Notes: generated from the sequence alone by a model not told the origin. Shown: positions 7,544 to 16,651, counted from the first letter of the stretch. The stretch: DNA of 64,000 bases from JBFWVJ01 sp050246795 (GCA_050246795.1 JBFWVJ010000001.1:310001-374000), one strand, 5' to 3'. Translations and numbers: made by a program.

Positions 7544-10500
7544 TTAGGGCTCTATTTTCAGCATCAAGCTGGCGAGAGTTTTTGTTTCTGATTCGCCGAT
7601 GGCTCGAATGGTGAACTCATACTCACCGGCTTCAGTTGGGATCCAGGCGAAGGAGTAGTTTTGGGTTTTTTTGTCGGAATCGATCTGATAGATGGTCGAG
7701 GTGCGCTTGAGGTCTTTATTGTCAGCGGAAATTTGGATCTGAGAGGCTTCTTGAAGCTCTTCGGCTGCTATTTGAAAGAAAAAATCCACCGATGTGCTTT
7801 TACTCTTGTAGACGGCGCCTGGTTTGGGAAAGGTGAAGCCGCTGCTGATGTCACCCGAGGTCGTGGATTCTTGGATTTTGATGTTCACATTGTCACGGGC
7901 GATGTTATTGGCTCCATCTTTGGCGACAATGGAGATCGTGTGGGGAGCGACTTCATCCGGTAGGGTAATGGTCAGCTGATAGGGCGGAACCCGTGAAGAC
8001 CCCATGAGGCGATCGTCGAGGTAGAACTCCACCTCGTTGATGCTGATATTGTCTTTGGAATTGGTTTGGATCGTCAGGGACGTGTTGGGGGGAAAACTGG
8101 CTCCTTCGTCGGGGTAGGTGATTTCCGATTCGGGAGGTGAGACGTCTTTTTCACTCGAGTAGACCACGTTGATCACATCGGATCCTTTGTAGGCGTAGCC
8201 GTCGGTCACGGTGGCTCCTATGCGGATGTTATCGCCAGGATTTCGTCGACTGATCCGGATTTTTTCAGTGTAGGGGTAGGTGGTGCTGGTTTTTACCAGG
8301 CGTTGGTCGACGAAGTATTCGACCTTGTCGACTCCATTGATTGCTTCGATTTCTACGAAGACATCGAGACCTCCCATGGTGATGTTTGAGCCTTGGGTCG
8401 GTGAAACGATTTTAATGATCGGCTTGTTTGCTTCGGCATCAGGCCCATGGATATCATCGATTTCCGTGGGAACCTTTTCCAGGACGATGCTGGCAGGAGC
8501 GTTTTCTTCGATATAACCTTTTGCCCAGAATTGGACGGGCTTTTCCCAGTTGGGGTCAGTAGGATTGAGGGAATGGAAGTTTGCTACTAGCGCGTCAACG
8601 ATGGCTTCTTCCGGAGTGTACTCACTCGGGAGTTTTTTGGAGACCTTGTCCACTTTGACTTTCAAAAAGGTTTGGTCGACTTGGGTGGGGGTATTGAAGG
8701 TCGTGAAGAGTTCTGCGATGACATCCGAATCAGCGGTTTGCTCGGAAGGGAGCAATCCACTCCATCTGGAAACCTTCATCCAGTTGATGCCGTCCGGTTT
8801 TTTAAATTCTTCCAGATCATGGTCTTTGGTGGCTTCGGTCATGACCGCTTTCCAGATCGGCGCTGCAGTGGTGAGTCCGTCGGCGTTGAAATTGAGCGGC
8901 GTGGAATCATTATTCCCCACCCAGACGCCCGTGACGACTTTGCTGGTATAGCCCAGCGTCCAGTTGTCGAGTGGTTTGATGCTTCCCGGTTCGTTGCCGG
9001 GCTTCACTCGTTTGTTGGAGGTTCCGGTTTTGGCCCCGTTGATCTGATCCGCGAGTTGGAGGTTGTTGTTCCATCCCGGTGGACGTGCGGTTTTGTCCGA
9101 GATGACGTGGTTGATGGTGTAAGCGATCTGCGGGTCGAGCACTTCGATGGCTTTTGGAACGGTGTCTTCATTGTTTTCGATGATCTTTCCATCACTCGTT
9201 TCGATCCTCAAAAACGGACTGAAGGCGATTTTCTTTCCATTATTTGCGAACACACTGTAGGCCGTCACCATTTGATAGAGCGTTACTTCTCCCGTACCCA
9301 GTCCGATGGAGGTCCCATACTGGTCGGCACTGGTGAGGTCGGTATAGCCCATTTTTTTGGCGAGGTTGACGACATTGTCGACGCCGGCGAGATAGGCCAT
9401 CTTGACGGCAGGAATATTCAAGGAAGCATTCAATGCTCTCCGTGCCGAGATCGGGCCACGGAATTTTCCGTCATAGTTTTGGGGAATATAATTGTTTCCA
9501 AAATCGGTTTCCAGATCATAGATGATCGTGGCAGGGGAATAGCCTTTGGCAAAAGCCGCAGCATAAACGATCGGCTTGAAGGAAGACCCCGGCTGGCGGT
9601 TGCGGAAGACGACATTCACGTTTCCATCGATTTCTTCATTGAAGTAGTCGGCTGATCCGACCATAGCCAGAATTTGTCCTTTTTCGATGTCGACCGTCAG
9701 CACGGCCGCGTTGGAAGCCCCATAGGTTTCCGGGTAGGTTTTCATTTTTTCAGCAATGGTTTCCTCCGCCTTTTTCTGGAGGACCGGATCAATCGTGGTG
9801 TAGACATGAATGCCTCCGGTTTCGACGGCTTCTTTTCCAAATTTATTTTCCAGCAGTTCTTTTACGTAGAGGACAAGATGGGGAGCTTTGATATCTTCTC
9901 TATATTGCTTAAAAGTGATTTGAGCTGCATCGTCAAAAGCTTGTTGTCGTTCTTCAGCGCTGATGTATCCTAGGTCTTCCATTCGTTTGAGGACCACATC
10001 TTTCCTCCCGGCGACGTAGTTTCCTTCTTCATCGAAGTATCCCATCAGGAGTTCCTTTCCATTTCCGTAGGGGTTGTAGCGTGATGGCGCTTGGGGGAGT
10101 GAGGCGAGTATAGCGGCTTCTCCCAGCGTGAGGTCTTTGGCGTTCTTGCCGAAGAAAATCCGAGAAGCCATTTCTACTCCATAGGCGTTGGAGCCGTAGG
10201 GGATGGTATTGAGATAGAGAGAAAGGATTTCGTTTTTGCTGTAGGTTCGTTCCAGCTGAATGGAAATAATCAGCTCCTTTATTTTTCTGGTAAGAGTTCG
10301 TTCGTTGCTGAGGAGCGTGTTTTTCACGAGCTGCTGAGTGATCGTGGATCCACCGCGACGAGCGCCGATGCCGAGGTATTCCGCCAAGAAACCTTTCAAA
10401 ATTCCTCCGATATCAAAGCCGATGTGCTCAAAGAATTGATCGTCTTCGATGGCGATGGTGGCGTCGATCACGTGTTTCGGAATTTCGCTCAAAGGTATTT

Positions 10501-10774
10501 CCTGACGGTTTTCTTCCCCGTGGATCGTGTAGAGGATATTGCCTTCCCGGTCATAAATGATGGTGGATTCGGCATTGTTGAAGCGGGTCGGGACATCGGG
10601 AATATCACTGATGATGGTGATGATGAAGATCAATCCCATCAGGGTCCCGGTCACGGCTAGTATCAGCAGGGCTGCGAGGATTTTTCCCAGCCATCCTTTT
10701 GGTTTATTGCCGAGGACCTGGTGTTTTTTTCTTAGCACTTGGCTGATGAAACGGGTTTTGAAGGAATTTGGCAT
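7544..10774 (-). CDS. Class A penicillin-binding protein (PBP1A) with C-terminal Ig-like domains
   Basis: 1076 aa. A transmembrane anchor lies at about residues 31-55. The glycosyltransferase 51 domain shows the catalytic EDDQFFEHIGFD (about 110-121) and GGSTITQQLVKN (141-152). The transpeptidase has PGSSFKPI (nucleophile Ser near 396), a SLN-like triad (ASLNIP) and KTGTS near residue 583. After about residue 770 come two to three bacterial Ig-like beta domains (each with PxxGSxI... and VEYFVD / VEFYLDDRL strands), which probably bind peptidoglycan or space the enzyme from the membrane. It polymerises and cross-links peptidoglycan outside the membrane. The start is abutted by a G-headed array. 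Confidence 0.95.
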   Translation of the reverse strand: MPNSFKTRFISQVLRKKHQVLGNKPKGWLGKILAALLILAVTGTLMGLIFIITIISDIPDVPTRFNNAESTIIYDREGNILYTIHGEENRQEIPLSEIPKHVIDATIAIEDDQFFEHIGFDIGGILKGFLAEYLGIGARRGGSTITQQLVKNTLLSNERTLTRKIKELIISIQLERTYSKNEILSLYLNTIPYGSNAYGVEMASRIFFGKNAKDLTLGEAAILASLPQAPSRYNPYGNGKELLMGYFDEEGNYVAGRKDVVLKRMEDLGYISAEERQQAFDDAAQITFKQYREDIKAPHLVLYVKELLENKFGKEAVETGGIHVYTTIDPVLQKKAEETIAEKMKTYPETYGASNAAVLTVDIEKGQILAMVGSADYFNEEIDGNVNVVFRNRQPGSSFKPIVYAAAFAKGYSPATIIYDLETDFGNNYIPQNYDGKFRGPISARRALNASLNIPAVKMAYLAGVDNVVNLAKKMGYTDLTSADQYGTSIGLGTGEVTLYQMVTAYSVFANNGKKIAFSPFLRIETSDGKIIENNEDTVPKAIEVLDPQIAYTINHVISDKTARPPGWNNNLQLADQINGAKTGTSNKRVKPGNEPGSIKPLDNWTLGYTSKVVTGVWVGNNDSTPLNFNADGLTTAAPIWKAVMTEATKDHDLEEFKKPDGINWMKVSRWSGLLPSEQTADSDVIAELFTTFNTPTQVDQTFLKVKVDKVSKKLPSEYTPEEAIVDALVANFHSLNPTDPNWEKPVQFWAKGYIEENAPASIVLEKVPTEIDDIHGPDAEANKPIIKIVSPTQGSNITMGGLDVFVEIEAINGVDKVEYFVDQRLVKTSTTYPYTEKIRISRRNPGDNIRIGATVTDGYAYKGSDVINVVYSSEKDVSPPESEITYPDEGASFPPNTSLTIQTNSKDNISINEVEFYLDDRLMGSSRVPPYQLTITLPDEVAPHTISIVAKDGANNIARDNVNIKIQESTTSGDISSGFTFPKPGAVYKSKSTSVDFFFQIAAEELQEASQIQISADNKDLKRTSTIYQIDSDKKTQNYSFAWIPTEAGEYEFTIRAIGESETKTLASLMLKIEP

Positions 10775-10832
10775 GGGGGAGGGGCGAAAGGGTCTTAAGG
10801 GTCTTAAGGGGTCTAAGGATGGGGGATGGTAT
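10775..10832. repeat. G-headed short tandem array abutting the PBP start
   Basis: Outward from the PBP start codon the plus strand reads GGGGGAGGGGCGAAAGGG, then repeats of TCTTAAGGG. In sense orientation the leader is therefore pyrimidine rich and ends CCCCC-ATG. The same units follow the stop codon at 48758. Confidence 0.85.
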
Positions 10833-10907
10833 GGGGGGACGAAAGAACTGAAGAATGAAGGAAAGAAGCTACAACCTACGAACTACGGACTATCAACTCC
10901 TAACTTT

Positions 10908-13193
10908 TTATGCTGAGATCGATTCGTGTTCTTCTGAGGCTACGGGAGCTGCTTCATCGTCGTCGCTGATGAAAATGGCTCGTGGCTTGGCGCCGTTGGC
11001 GGGACCGATTAAGCCCATTTCTTCCAGTTGGTCGAGGATGCGGGCGGCTTTGGCATAGCCGAAGCTGCAGCGGCGCTGCAGGTAGGAAGCGGATGCTTTC
11101 CGGCCTTCTCGAATGGCTTGAATGGCCTTTTCGATATCGTTGTCGCCACTGATCTCATCATTGCGATTGGCGGGGCCGAGGCCTGGGATACGGACATCAT
11201 TTTGTTCTTCGGTAATGGTGTCGTCGTACTGGATGCCCGTGGGACTTCTGAGTTTAATAAAATGGATGATTTTTTCAATTTCTTTTGTTGAAACGAAAGC
11301 TCCTTGTAAACGTAAGGGTTTGGCCATGTTGCTGGCGAGGAAGAGCATGTCTCCCTGCCCGAGCAGGTCTTCCGCACCGATACTGTCGATGATGGTGCGC
11401 GAATCGATCCCGGTCGCCACGGTATAGGCCACACGGGTCGGAATGTTCGCCTTGATCAGTCCGGTGATGACATCTACCGAAGGGCGTTGGGTGGCGATGA
11501 TGAGGTGGATCCCCGTTGCGCGGGCCATTTGAGCAAGCCTACAAATCGTCGCTTCTATTTCTTTGGACGCGGCCATCATCAGGTCGGCTAATTCATCGAT
11601 GATGATGACGATAAAGGGCATTTTATTTTCAGGGAAGGCAGTATTGTATTCGTCGATATTGCGTTTTCCATGCCGAGCCAATTCCTTGTAGCGGCGGTTC
11701 ATCTCCGAGACTCCCCACTTGAGCGATTGCAACGCTTTGTCCGGTTCGGTAATGACCGGGGTGAGGAGATGAGGGATGCCATTGTAATTGGTTAATTCCA
11801 CCCGTTTCGGATCGATCATGATCATGCGAAGGGTTTCGGGTGAGTGCTGGTACAGCAGGGAGATGATGAAGGAATTGATCCCGATCGATTTTCCGGCGCC
11901 AGTTTGACCAGCCACGAGCAGATGGGGCATTTTTACGAGATCGGCGACCACTGGCTGTCCTGAAACATCTCGTCCGAGGACCATTTTTAAGTCGCCTTTT
12001 TCGCTCAAGAAAGATGGGGAGCGCATGATGCTACCCAGGTGAACGATGGATCGGTCTTGAGCGGGGATTTCGATCCCGACGAGCCCTTTTCCTGGGATGG
12101 GGGCTTCGATACGGATGGCCCGCGCGGAGAGCGCGAGGGCGAGATCATTTTTGAGGGTCGTGATCTTTGAGAGTTTCACGTCTTCCGCTGGTTTGAGGGT
12201 GTACTGGATGACGGTTGGCCCGACGTGGGCGTCTTTCATGGTGACTTTCACATTGAACTGCTCCAGCTTGCGTCGGATGATTTCCGCGTTTTGCACGAGC
12301 TGATCGTCGCCAAAGGATTTGTTCTTGGTGTCGACATTGAGGAGGGCCAGGTCTGGGAGTTGATAATCGCTGTAGTCCACCTTTTCTTCTTCGGACTCGT
12401 TCAATTGCATTTCTTCGGTTTTGACGGGGATTTTCTTTTCGACGGCTGCCGCAGGTTTTTCATTGGTTGTTTTTTTACTGGTTTCCAATTTTTTTTCTTC
12501 TGCGTCACCACGGACGATGTTGAGTTCAAATTCCTCAGCAGGGTCTTCTTTTCTCGCTTTTGGCAGGGCGACTTCTTTGATCGAGCGAGGTTTTTCGGTG
12601 GCGGATTCTGGTTCTTCATCGGACTTCAGCATTTCTCCGAAGAAGCTGACGAGTTCCGCGAAGGAGATGTTGAAAATGAGGAGGAGGGAGATAATGGCAG
12701 TAATGGTCAGAATAACGGCTGCTCCGGTTGATCCGAACAGGATGTAGAGGATGAAATTCGAACTAAAGCCGATGTAGCCTCCGAAATTTCCGGATGATTC
12801 AAACAGGGTTTCTAATGGAGCTGAAAGCTGAACGAGCCCAAGGGCACTGGTGACGAAAAGGGTCAGTCCCAGGACTCTGCCAAAGGCAAATTCGACCCGT
12901 TCGCTGAAGAGCAGGGTCAGGCCTATGACCAGACAAAAGGCCGGGACGATGAAAGCACCGATCCCAAAGATCGGCGTCAGGACATTGGCTTCCCAAAACT
13001 GGCCTAAGCTGCCGCCGTTGTTTTGGAGCGCGAGGAAATTCAGGATGGCAAAGCCGATAAAAAAGATGCCGGAGATCTCCCGAGAGACGTGTTCGGAAAG
13101 GCTGAATTGAACGGTTTTTCGTGGTGTCCTTCGAGTCCTTCGGTAGCGGACGGTAGTGCGTTTTGTTTTGCGGGTTTTTCTGCGTCGGGGCAT
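10908..13193 (-). CDS. ftsK: DNA translocase FtsK/SpoIIIE
   Basis: 761 aa. A basic N-terminus is followed by four membrane segments between about residues 42 and 175. An acidic, Lys/Glu-rich linker spans about 190-275. The alpha/beta motor domain has Walker A AGQTGAGKS (428-436) and Walker B VIIIDELADLM near 535. The C-terminal winged-helix gamma domain (about 690-750, with ASYLQRRCSFGYAKAARILDQ) reads KOPS-like sequences. The protein pumps chromosomal DNA through the closing septum and helps resolve dimers. It lies directly upstream of PBP1A on the same strand, so a cell-division unit is plausible. Confidence 0.97.
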   Translation of the reverse strand: MPRRRKTRKTKRTTVRYRRTRRTPRKTVQFSLSEHVSREISGIFFIGFAILNFLALQNNGGSLGQFWEANVLTPIFGIGAFIVPAFCLVIGLTLLFSERVEFAFGRVLGLTLFVTSALGLVQLSAPLETLFESSGNFGGYIGFSSNFILYILFGSTGAAVILTITAIISLLLIFNISFAELVSFFGEMLKSDEEPESATEKPRSIKEVALPKARKEDPAEEFELNIVRGDAEEKKLETSKKTTNEKPAAAVEKKIPVKTEEMQLNESEEEKVDYSDYQLPDLALLNVDTKNKSFGDDQLVQNAEIIRRKLEQFNVKVTMKDAHVGPTVIQYTLKPAEDVKLSKITTLKNDLALALSARAIRIEAPIPGKGLVGIEIPAQDRSIVHLGSIMRSPSFLSEKGDLKMVLGRDVSGQPVVADLVKMPHLLVAGQTGAGKSIGINSFIISLLYQHSPETLRMIMIDPKRVELTNYNGIPHLLTPVITEPDKALQSLKWGVSEMNRRYKELARHGKRNIDEYNTAFPENKMPFIVIIIDELADLMMAASKEIEATICRLAQMARATGIHLIIATQRPSVDVITGLIKANIPTRVAYTVATGIDSRTIIDSIGAEDLLGQGDMLFLASNMAKPLRLQGAFVSTKEIEKIIHFIKLRSPTGIQYDDTITEEQNDVRIPGLGPANRNDEISGDNDIEKAIQAIREGRKASASYLQRRCSFGYAKAARILDQLEEMGLIGPANGAKPRAIFISDDDEAAPVASEEHESISA

Positions 13194-13240
13194 GGGGGCG
13201 AGTTTAGGAAGTGAGCTTCATGAGCTTCATTAGCTTTTCG
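13194..13240. repeat. Array abutting the ftsK start (GAGCTTCAT units)
   Basis: Outward from the start: GGGGGCGAG, then GAGCTTCATGAGCTTCATTAGC. The same 9-bp unit is translated in frame inside nusG (29470-29570) and the PrgI-like gene (43868-43915), here in non-coding DNA. Confidence 0.75.
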
Positions 13241-13293
13241 TTTTTACGAAAAAGATCCTTTGAATATTATCAGATTTTCTTCACTTATTATCC

Positions 13294-13322
13294 TTGACTT
13301 TTTTCACAAAAAAGAGTATTAT
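13294..13322 (+). promoter_or_regulatory. Sigma70-type promoter for the ncRNA
   Basis: TTGACT (13294-13299), a 17-nt spacer and TATTAT (13317-13322). The predicted start near 13328 coincides with the first base of the RNA's closing stem. Confidence 0.8.
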
Positions 13323-13327
13323 GTTTT

Positions 13328-13515
13328 GAAGCGTCGGATTCCTGGTTCACTTTTTTTCTTTCGTCGCAAGACGTAAGCAAAGTGGAGGGTGACATCCCAA
13401 AAGGAAAGATTTTCTTTCCCTCAAGATTCACTCCGTATGATCGCTTATGAGAAGAAGGTTTTCTCACCTCTCCCTCTCACAAGTGACCATCACTAGGGTC
13501 AGGCGCTTCTTTTTT
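13328..13515 (+). ncRNA. Structured ncRNA of about 185 nt, possibly 6S RNA
   Basis: The transcript expected from the promoter at 13294-13322 starts GAAGCG (13328-13333) and ends CGCTTC (13504-13509) followed by a T-run, so its two ends pair exactly. Inside the closing stem, TGGTTCACTT near the 5' end pairs with AAGTGACCA near the 3' end. A GNRA-looped hairpin CGTC-GCAA-GACG lies in the 5' half. Further hairpins are GGAAAG/CTTTCC and GAGAA/TTCTC, and GTGGAGGG can pair with CCCTCTCAC. Size and end-to-end pairing fit 6S RNA, which binds and inhibits RNA polymerase, but the identity is inferred from architecture only. No SRP, tmRNA or RNase P signature was seen. Confidence 0.6.
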
Positions 13516-13585
13516 GTATTTTTCGGATTCGGCAAAAGAGGGCCTCTGTGGGGAGGATGAGTTGAACTATCCATTGCAGAGGAAC

Positions 13586-13792
13586 TTATTGTCCAATTTC
13601 ATCGAGGGAGAAATCATTCGCGTACACGATCATCAGCCCTATGAAGATAGAGAAGGTGAAGCTAAGGGGCAGATTTCCGGGAAAAAGGTAGAGATCAACC
13701 AATCCCCAAACCCCTCTCCAGAAAATGATGATGCCGAGTCCGGTGAGGAGGTGATACGTAAAGGGATTTTTGTGTTTGTGGTGTTTGAACAT
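13586..13792 (-). CDS. Small two-helix membrane protein
   Basis: 68 aa with two hydrophobic segments (about residues 12-32 and 40-58), a basic N-terminus (KHHKHKNPF) placed inside, and the tail NDFSLDEI. The composition and the HLLTGLGIIIFWRGVWG and FPGNLPLSF segments look like a small conserved membrane protein seen in other CPR genomes; no function is known. It reads toward the ncRNA. The start at 13792 has no Shine-Dalgarno motif. Confidence 0.6.
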   Translation of the reverse strand: MFKHHKHKNPFTYHLLTGLGIIIFWRGVWGLVDLYLFPGNLPLSFTFSIFIGLMIVYANDFSLDEIGQ

Positions 13793-13814
13793 TTTGTTTT
13801 GAATTCAGCCTATT

Positions 13815-14987
13815 TTAGCATAAAAATGGCATTTTTTCTAGACTTTTGGTTGTGGACTCCATCTGAGTGATTGTATTCGTGCATCGTCCTTCTTCGTGAA
13901 AGTCTGATTTTCCTTTTTGAAAGCCATATTGCTCATCAGTCAGACGCATGGAATCGAGCATCGATATATTTTGTGTCAGTGCTCGGACACTATCTATATT
14001 TGGAAGAACGGTAATGGCCTTTGAGTAAATGGCTATTTTTATTACGGCTTCGTCATCATCAACTTGAACCCCACCAGGACATGAAAAACAGATAATTGGT
14101 TCAAGTTTTGCTCCCCTTTCGAGATGCTGCTCCTGAAGTCTTTGTTTGACCTCCCCCGTGCTTATTGCGATTTCTGCCGGCGCTATTTTTACTCTTGGTT
14201 GGTGTTGTAGTATGCCAAGAATTTCTTCCCGTGTGGTTACCTCCGTGAGTTTTATTCGTAAAGTACACCTGTAATAGTCGTGACCTGGGATTTCAGATAC
14301 GTCTGTAGATACTTTTGTGTTTGGCAAAAGTTCGCCAACAACGTTTTTGACATAGCTCTCGAGTGTAGGATTTGTGAAGATGTCAAATAGGTTGTCATTC
14401 GTTGTGTATTCGTTCAATGGGTTTTGTTTCTGTACTATAAGCGAAATGCTGAGAGCTCTTATATGTTTTTTCAAAGCAGCGAGAATTGGGGCGATTCCAG
14501 AAATCAGACAGTCTCCCTGACGAAATTTTTTTATTTCAGATTGTAACGGGGATTCAAACGGGGGAGCAATGGAATGGTGCTCAGGATATGTCCCAGATTG
14601 AAAAATGACAGGCTTCTTTTTTGAAAAATGATCGTAAAAGTCCGTCATCGTGTCGCGGCCCCGAACGATAGCGGTATCTATGACGGCGTCACATCTTCCT
14701 ATTTCTCCAAAGCCTTGATGAAGAGGGTAAAGCTCAAATCGACTTCTTACCTGGTCTTTAAATGCGTTGAATCTCCGATTATCCGCGTCAATGAAGATCT
14801 TCGGACAAGGATCATCTTCATTCGTAAAAATACTTTCGAACCGCCGAAAGCTTTTTTCGGAGGTATCCAGAATGACCTTGCTGACGGTCATGTCACGTTG
14901 GCTGGTGAGAATTGTTCTTAACAGCCTATGGCCGAGAAGGCCTCCGGCACCCCGTAGGGTAATGTTGGTAGTTTTATTGGTTTGCAT
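13815..14987 (-). CDS. Type II (archaeal-like) glyceraldehyde-3-phosphate dehydrogenase-like protein
   Basis: 390 aa from ATG 14987. The open frame continues to 15218, but through a terminator, so the internal Met is chosen. It starts with a Rossmann motif ITLRGAGGLLGHRLLRTI. FQSGTYPEHHS and GDCLISGIAP (the likely catalytic Cys in the position of the GAPDH cysteine) follow. Near the C-terminus VLPNIDSVRALTQ resembles the type II GAPDH segment that ends PENIDAIRAL. It would oxidise glyceraldehyde-3-phosphate with NAD(P). Similarity is distant and the enzyme activity is inferred. The gene sits alone after a small gene and a terminator. Confidence 0.5.
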   Translation of the reverse strand: MQTNKTTNITLRGAGGLLGHRLLRTILTSQRDMTVSKVILDTSEKSFRRFESIFTNEDDPCPKIFIDADNRRFNAFKDQVRSRFELYPLHQGFGEIGRCDAVIDTAIVRGRDTMTDFYDHFSKKKPVIFQSGTYPEHHSIAPPFESPLQSEIKKFRQGDCLISGIAPILAALKKHIRALSISLIVQKQNPLNEYTTNDNLFDIFTNPTLESYVKNVVGELLPNTKVSTDVSEIPGHDYYRCTLRIKLTEVTTREEILGILQHQPRVKIAPAEIAISTGEVKQRLQEQHLERGAKLEPIICFSCPGGVQVDDDEAVIKIAIYSKAITVLPNIDSVRALTQNISMLDSMRLTDEQYGFQKGKSDFHEEGRCTNTITQMESTTKSLEKMPFLC

Positions 14988-15177
14988 AGTCGAATTTAGA
15001 TTTCCATAGATTATGACTGGCCCAGGTCGATTTGCAGGTGGTGTACCGTAGCCGCTTTTCATTTTGGCTGTGAACGCAAATTGATGGGGAGAGAGATTGA
15101 GGGCTTGAACAGTTTGTAGAGGGACATAGTTGATCTCTGATCGTGACGGTTTGCATGTTGGAGGGTTTATGAATATA

Positions 15178-15203
15178 AAAAAACCCCGCTGATCGCGGGG
15201 TTG
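15178..15203 (-). terminator. Rho-independent terminator after the 49-aa gene
   Basis: On the minus strand CCCCGC-GATCA-GCGGGG is followed by TTTTTTT. It lies about 30 nt after the stop of the small gene at 15233 and upstream of the GAPDH-like gene. Confidence 0.88.
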
Positions 15204-15232
15204 ATGGAACGAAATCAAGCCTTATCTCTCTT

Positions 15233-15382
15233 TTATTCGTCAAAAATCCCGCGAGTCATGTCGGACACCACTGGGACGAAAGGGTTGGCTTTGTTGAACG
15301 CAAAGAGATGGCTCTTCATAGGAACGGTGAGAGGCCTCGAGTCTAGGATCTCTCCCATGGAAGTCAATGTGTCTGTGCTCAT
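15233..15382 (-). CDS. Possible 49-aa small protein followed by its own terminator
   Basis: ATG at 15382 to TAA at 15233 encodes 49 aa beginning MSTDTLTSMGEILDSRPL and ending VVSDMTRGIFDE. It is not hydrophobic and not recognised. Support comes from the perfect terminator just downstream and a plausible -10 box (TATAAA) about 25 nt upstream on the minus strand. It could also be a leader RNA. Codon choice looks normal for the region. Confidence 0.4.
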   Translation of the reverse strand: MSTDTLTSMGEILDSRPLTVPMKSHLFAFNKANPFVPVVSDMTRGIFDE

Positions 15383-15568
15383 ATATCGTGTCTTTTCTTC
15401 ACATTTTATAGTCTCTTTATCCTGTAGTTTCTCTCCATTTTGTCATGTATGCCTTTGTCCAACTTCATGCCAAAAGCACACCAAGTGATAATGGAATCAG
15501 TGATTCAAACAGCAAAAAAAAAGAGCCAAAAAACTTTGATCTATTGATGGAGAAGGTTTTCAGCTCCC

Positions 15569-15919
15569 TTACTCAGATTTGTTTTTTGTTTCTTTGACTT
15601 CTGTGATCATTTTACACAGTAGCTGATATCGGTTGTCTTCGGTGAGGATGTGCAGCGACCACACAAAATTGGAAAGGTCGTGGAGGCCGAGAATACGAAT
15701 GCCTTGAAGTTGGATCCTGATGAGCTCTTCGATCAGACTTGGAGGCATTTTATGAAGGCTCACCAGAGCGATTTTTTCTTCTCCGGTCAGCTGCTTGAAA
15801 ACCTCTCGTCTTCTTTTGATGACGAGTTCTTCAAATGCTTGGATATCCGCATCTTTGATCTGACGGATCACGTCGAGAGCTCGTGGGATAGGAGATGACT
15901 CGGGGAGAGAAGGTCCCAT
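15569..15919 (-). CDS. Hypothetical protein, helical
   Basis: 116 aa, not recognised. Predicted mostly helical: ALDVIRQIKDADIQAFEEL, then LTGEEKIALVSLHKMPPSLIEELI, then a Leu-rich stretch IRILGLHDLSNFVWSLHIL. No membrane segment, no cysteines beyond one. It starts 9 bp after the stop of the DM13 gene upstream on the same strand, so the two are probably co-transcribed. Confidence 0.55.
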   Translation of the reverse strand: MGPSLPESSPIPRALDVIRQIKDADIQAFEELVIKRRREVFKQLTGEEKIALVSLHKMPPSLIEELIRIQLQGIRILGLHDLSNFVWSLHILTEDNRYQLLCKMITEVKETKNKSE

Positions 15920-15928
15920 GGGTTGGCT

Positions 15929-16651
15929 TTATGGTTGCAGTGTTGCCGAGCTGAAGAGTACTCCAAACGCCTGACACCAGATCACGACGGACTTAAAGCC
16001 TTCGTGGTTGCTAGGGAGCTGGTAGTTTTGATTGCCTTTGGAGCTCTTGAGAAGCCCGAGGTCGTGGTAGGTGCCGAGGTCAGCGGAGGTTTTGACATCC
16101 GCGTTGCGGGAGAGGTAGACGTGCAGGTCGGGACCTCGGGTCACACTGAAGTCTTCCAGGCGCAGGATGGGGCCTTCGGCCGTTTGAGGGTAAATGAGGG
16201 CGCGTCCGGATCCTTTGTGGATGAGGTCGATTTCGGTGAAGAGGCCTTGTCGGCTGATGAAGTTTTCGGCCATCTCTTCCGAAGTCATCATTTCCATGGT
16301 TTCTGAGCTCGTGACTTCAGATCCTTTCATCATCATGGTGGCTTCTTGTTCCATCTGTGCCTTTTCTTCCGAGGTCATGACGGTCATCTGGGCTTTCTTC
16401 ACCATTTCATCGATTTTTTGTTGGGTTTCCGCGGAGAGCTTCTTTTCTTTTTCTGGCTCGTCGGGGATCATTTTTTCCATGCCTGCTTTCTGCAGCAGTT
16501 GCCGTTGATTGTTGGATGCTTGCGAGTCAGAAGAAGTATCGTTGGAAGCCACTGGAGCAGCTTCATCCAGGACTACACCGGATTTCGTGTACCAATAAAA
16601 CCCACCCAGGGCGAGGGCGAGGAGGATCAGGACGGGGAGAAGTTTTTTCAT
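15929..16651 (-). CDS. Membrane-anchored DM13-domain protein
   Basis: 240 aa. The N-terminal membrane anchor MKKLLPVLILLALALGG is followed by a long Met/Glu/Ser-rich linker (about residues 30-130, with repeated TSEE/MMTSEE). The C-terminal DM13 domain (about 138-240) has IDLIHKGSGRALIY, LRLEDFSVTRGPDLHVYLS and SVVIWCQAFGVLFSSA. DM13 domains are extracytoplasmic beta sandwiches with one conserved cysteine, proposed to act in redox or electron transfer; here the cysteine of IWCQAF is present. Located outside the membrane. The Met-rich linker might bind metal. The terminator of the preceding transcription unit lies just upstream. Confidence 0.85.
   Translation of the reverse strand: MKKLLPVLILLALALGGFYWYTKSGVVLDEAAPVASNDTSSDSQASNNQRQLLQKAGMEKMIPDEPEKEKKLSAETQQKIDEMVKKAQMTVMTSEEKAQMEQEATMMMKGSEVTSSETMEMMTSEEMAENFISRQGLFTEIDLIHKGSGRALIYPQTAEGPILRLEDFSVTRGPDLHVYLSRNADVKTSADLGTYHDLGLLKSSKGNQNYQLPSNHEGFKSVVIWCQAFGVLFSSATLQP

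Noticed and set aside
13328..13515. SRP RNA, tmRNA, RNase P RNA or SAM/TPP/cobalamin riboswitch as identity of the ncRNA
   Set aside because: Their conserved cores (GGAAGGAAGC-like SRP loop, tmRNA ends, P4 helix, riboswitch cores) are not present.
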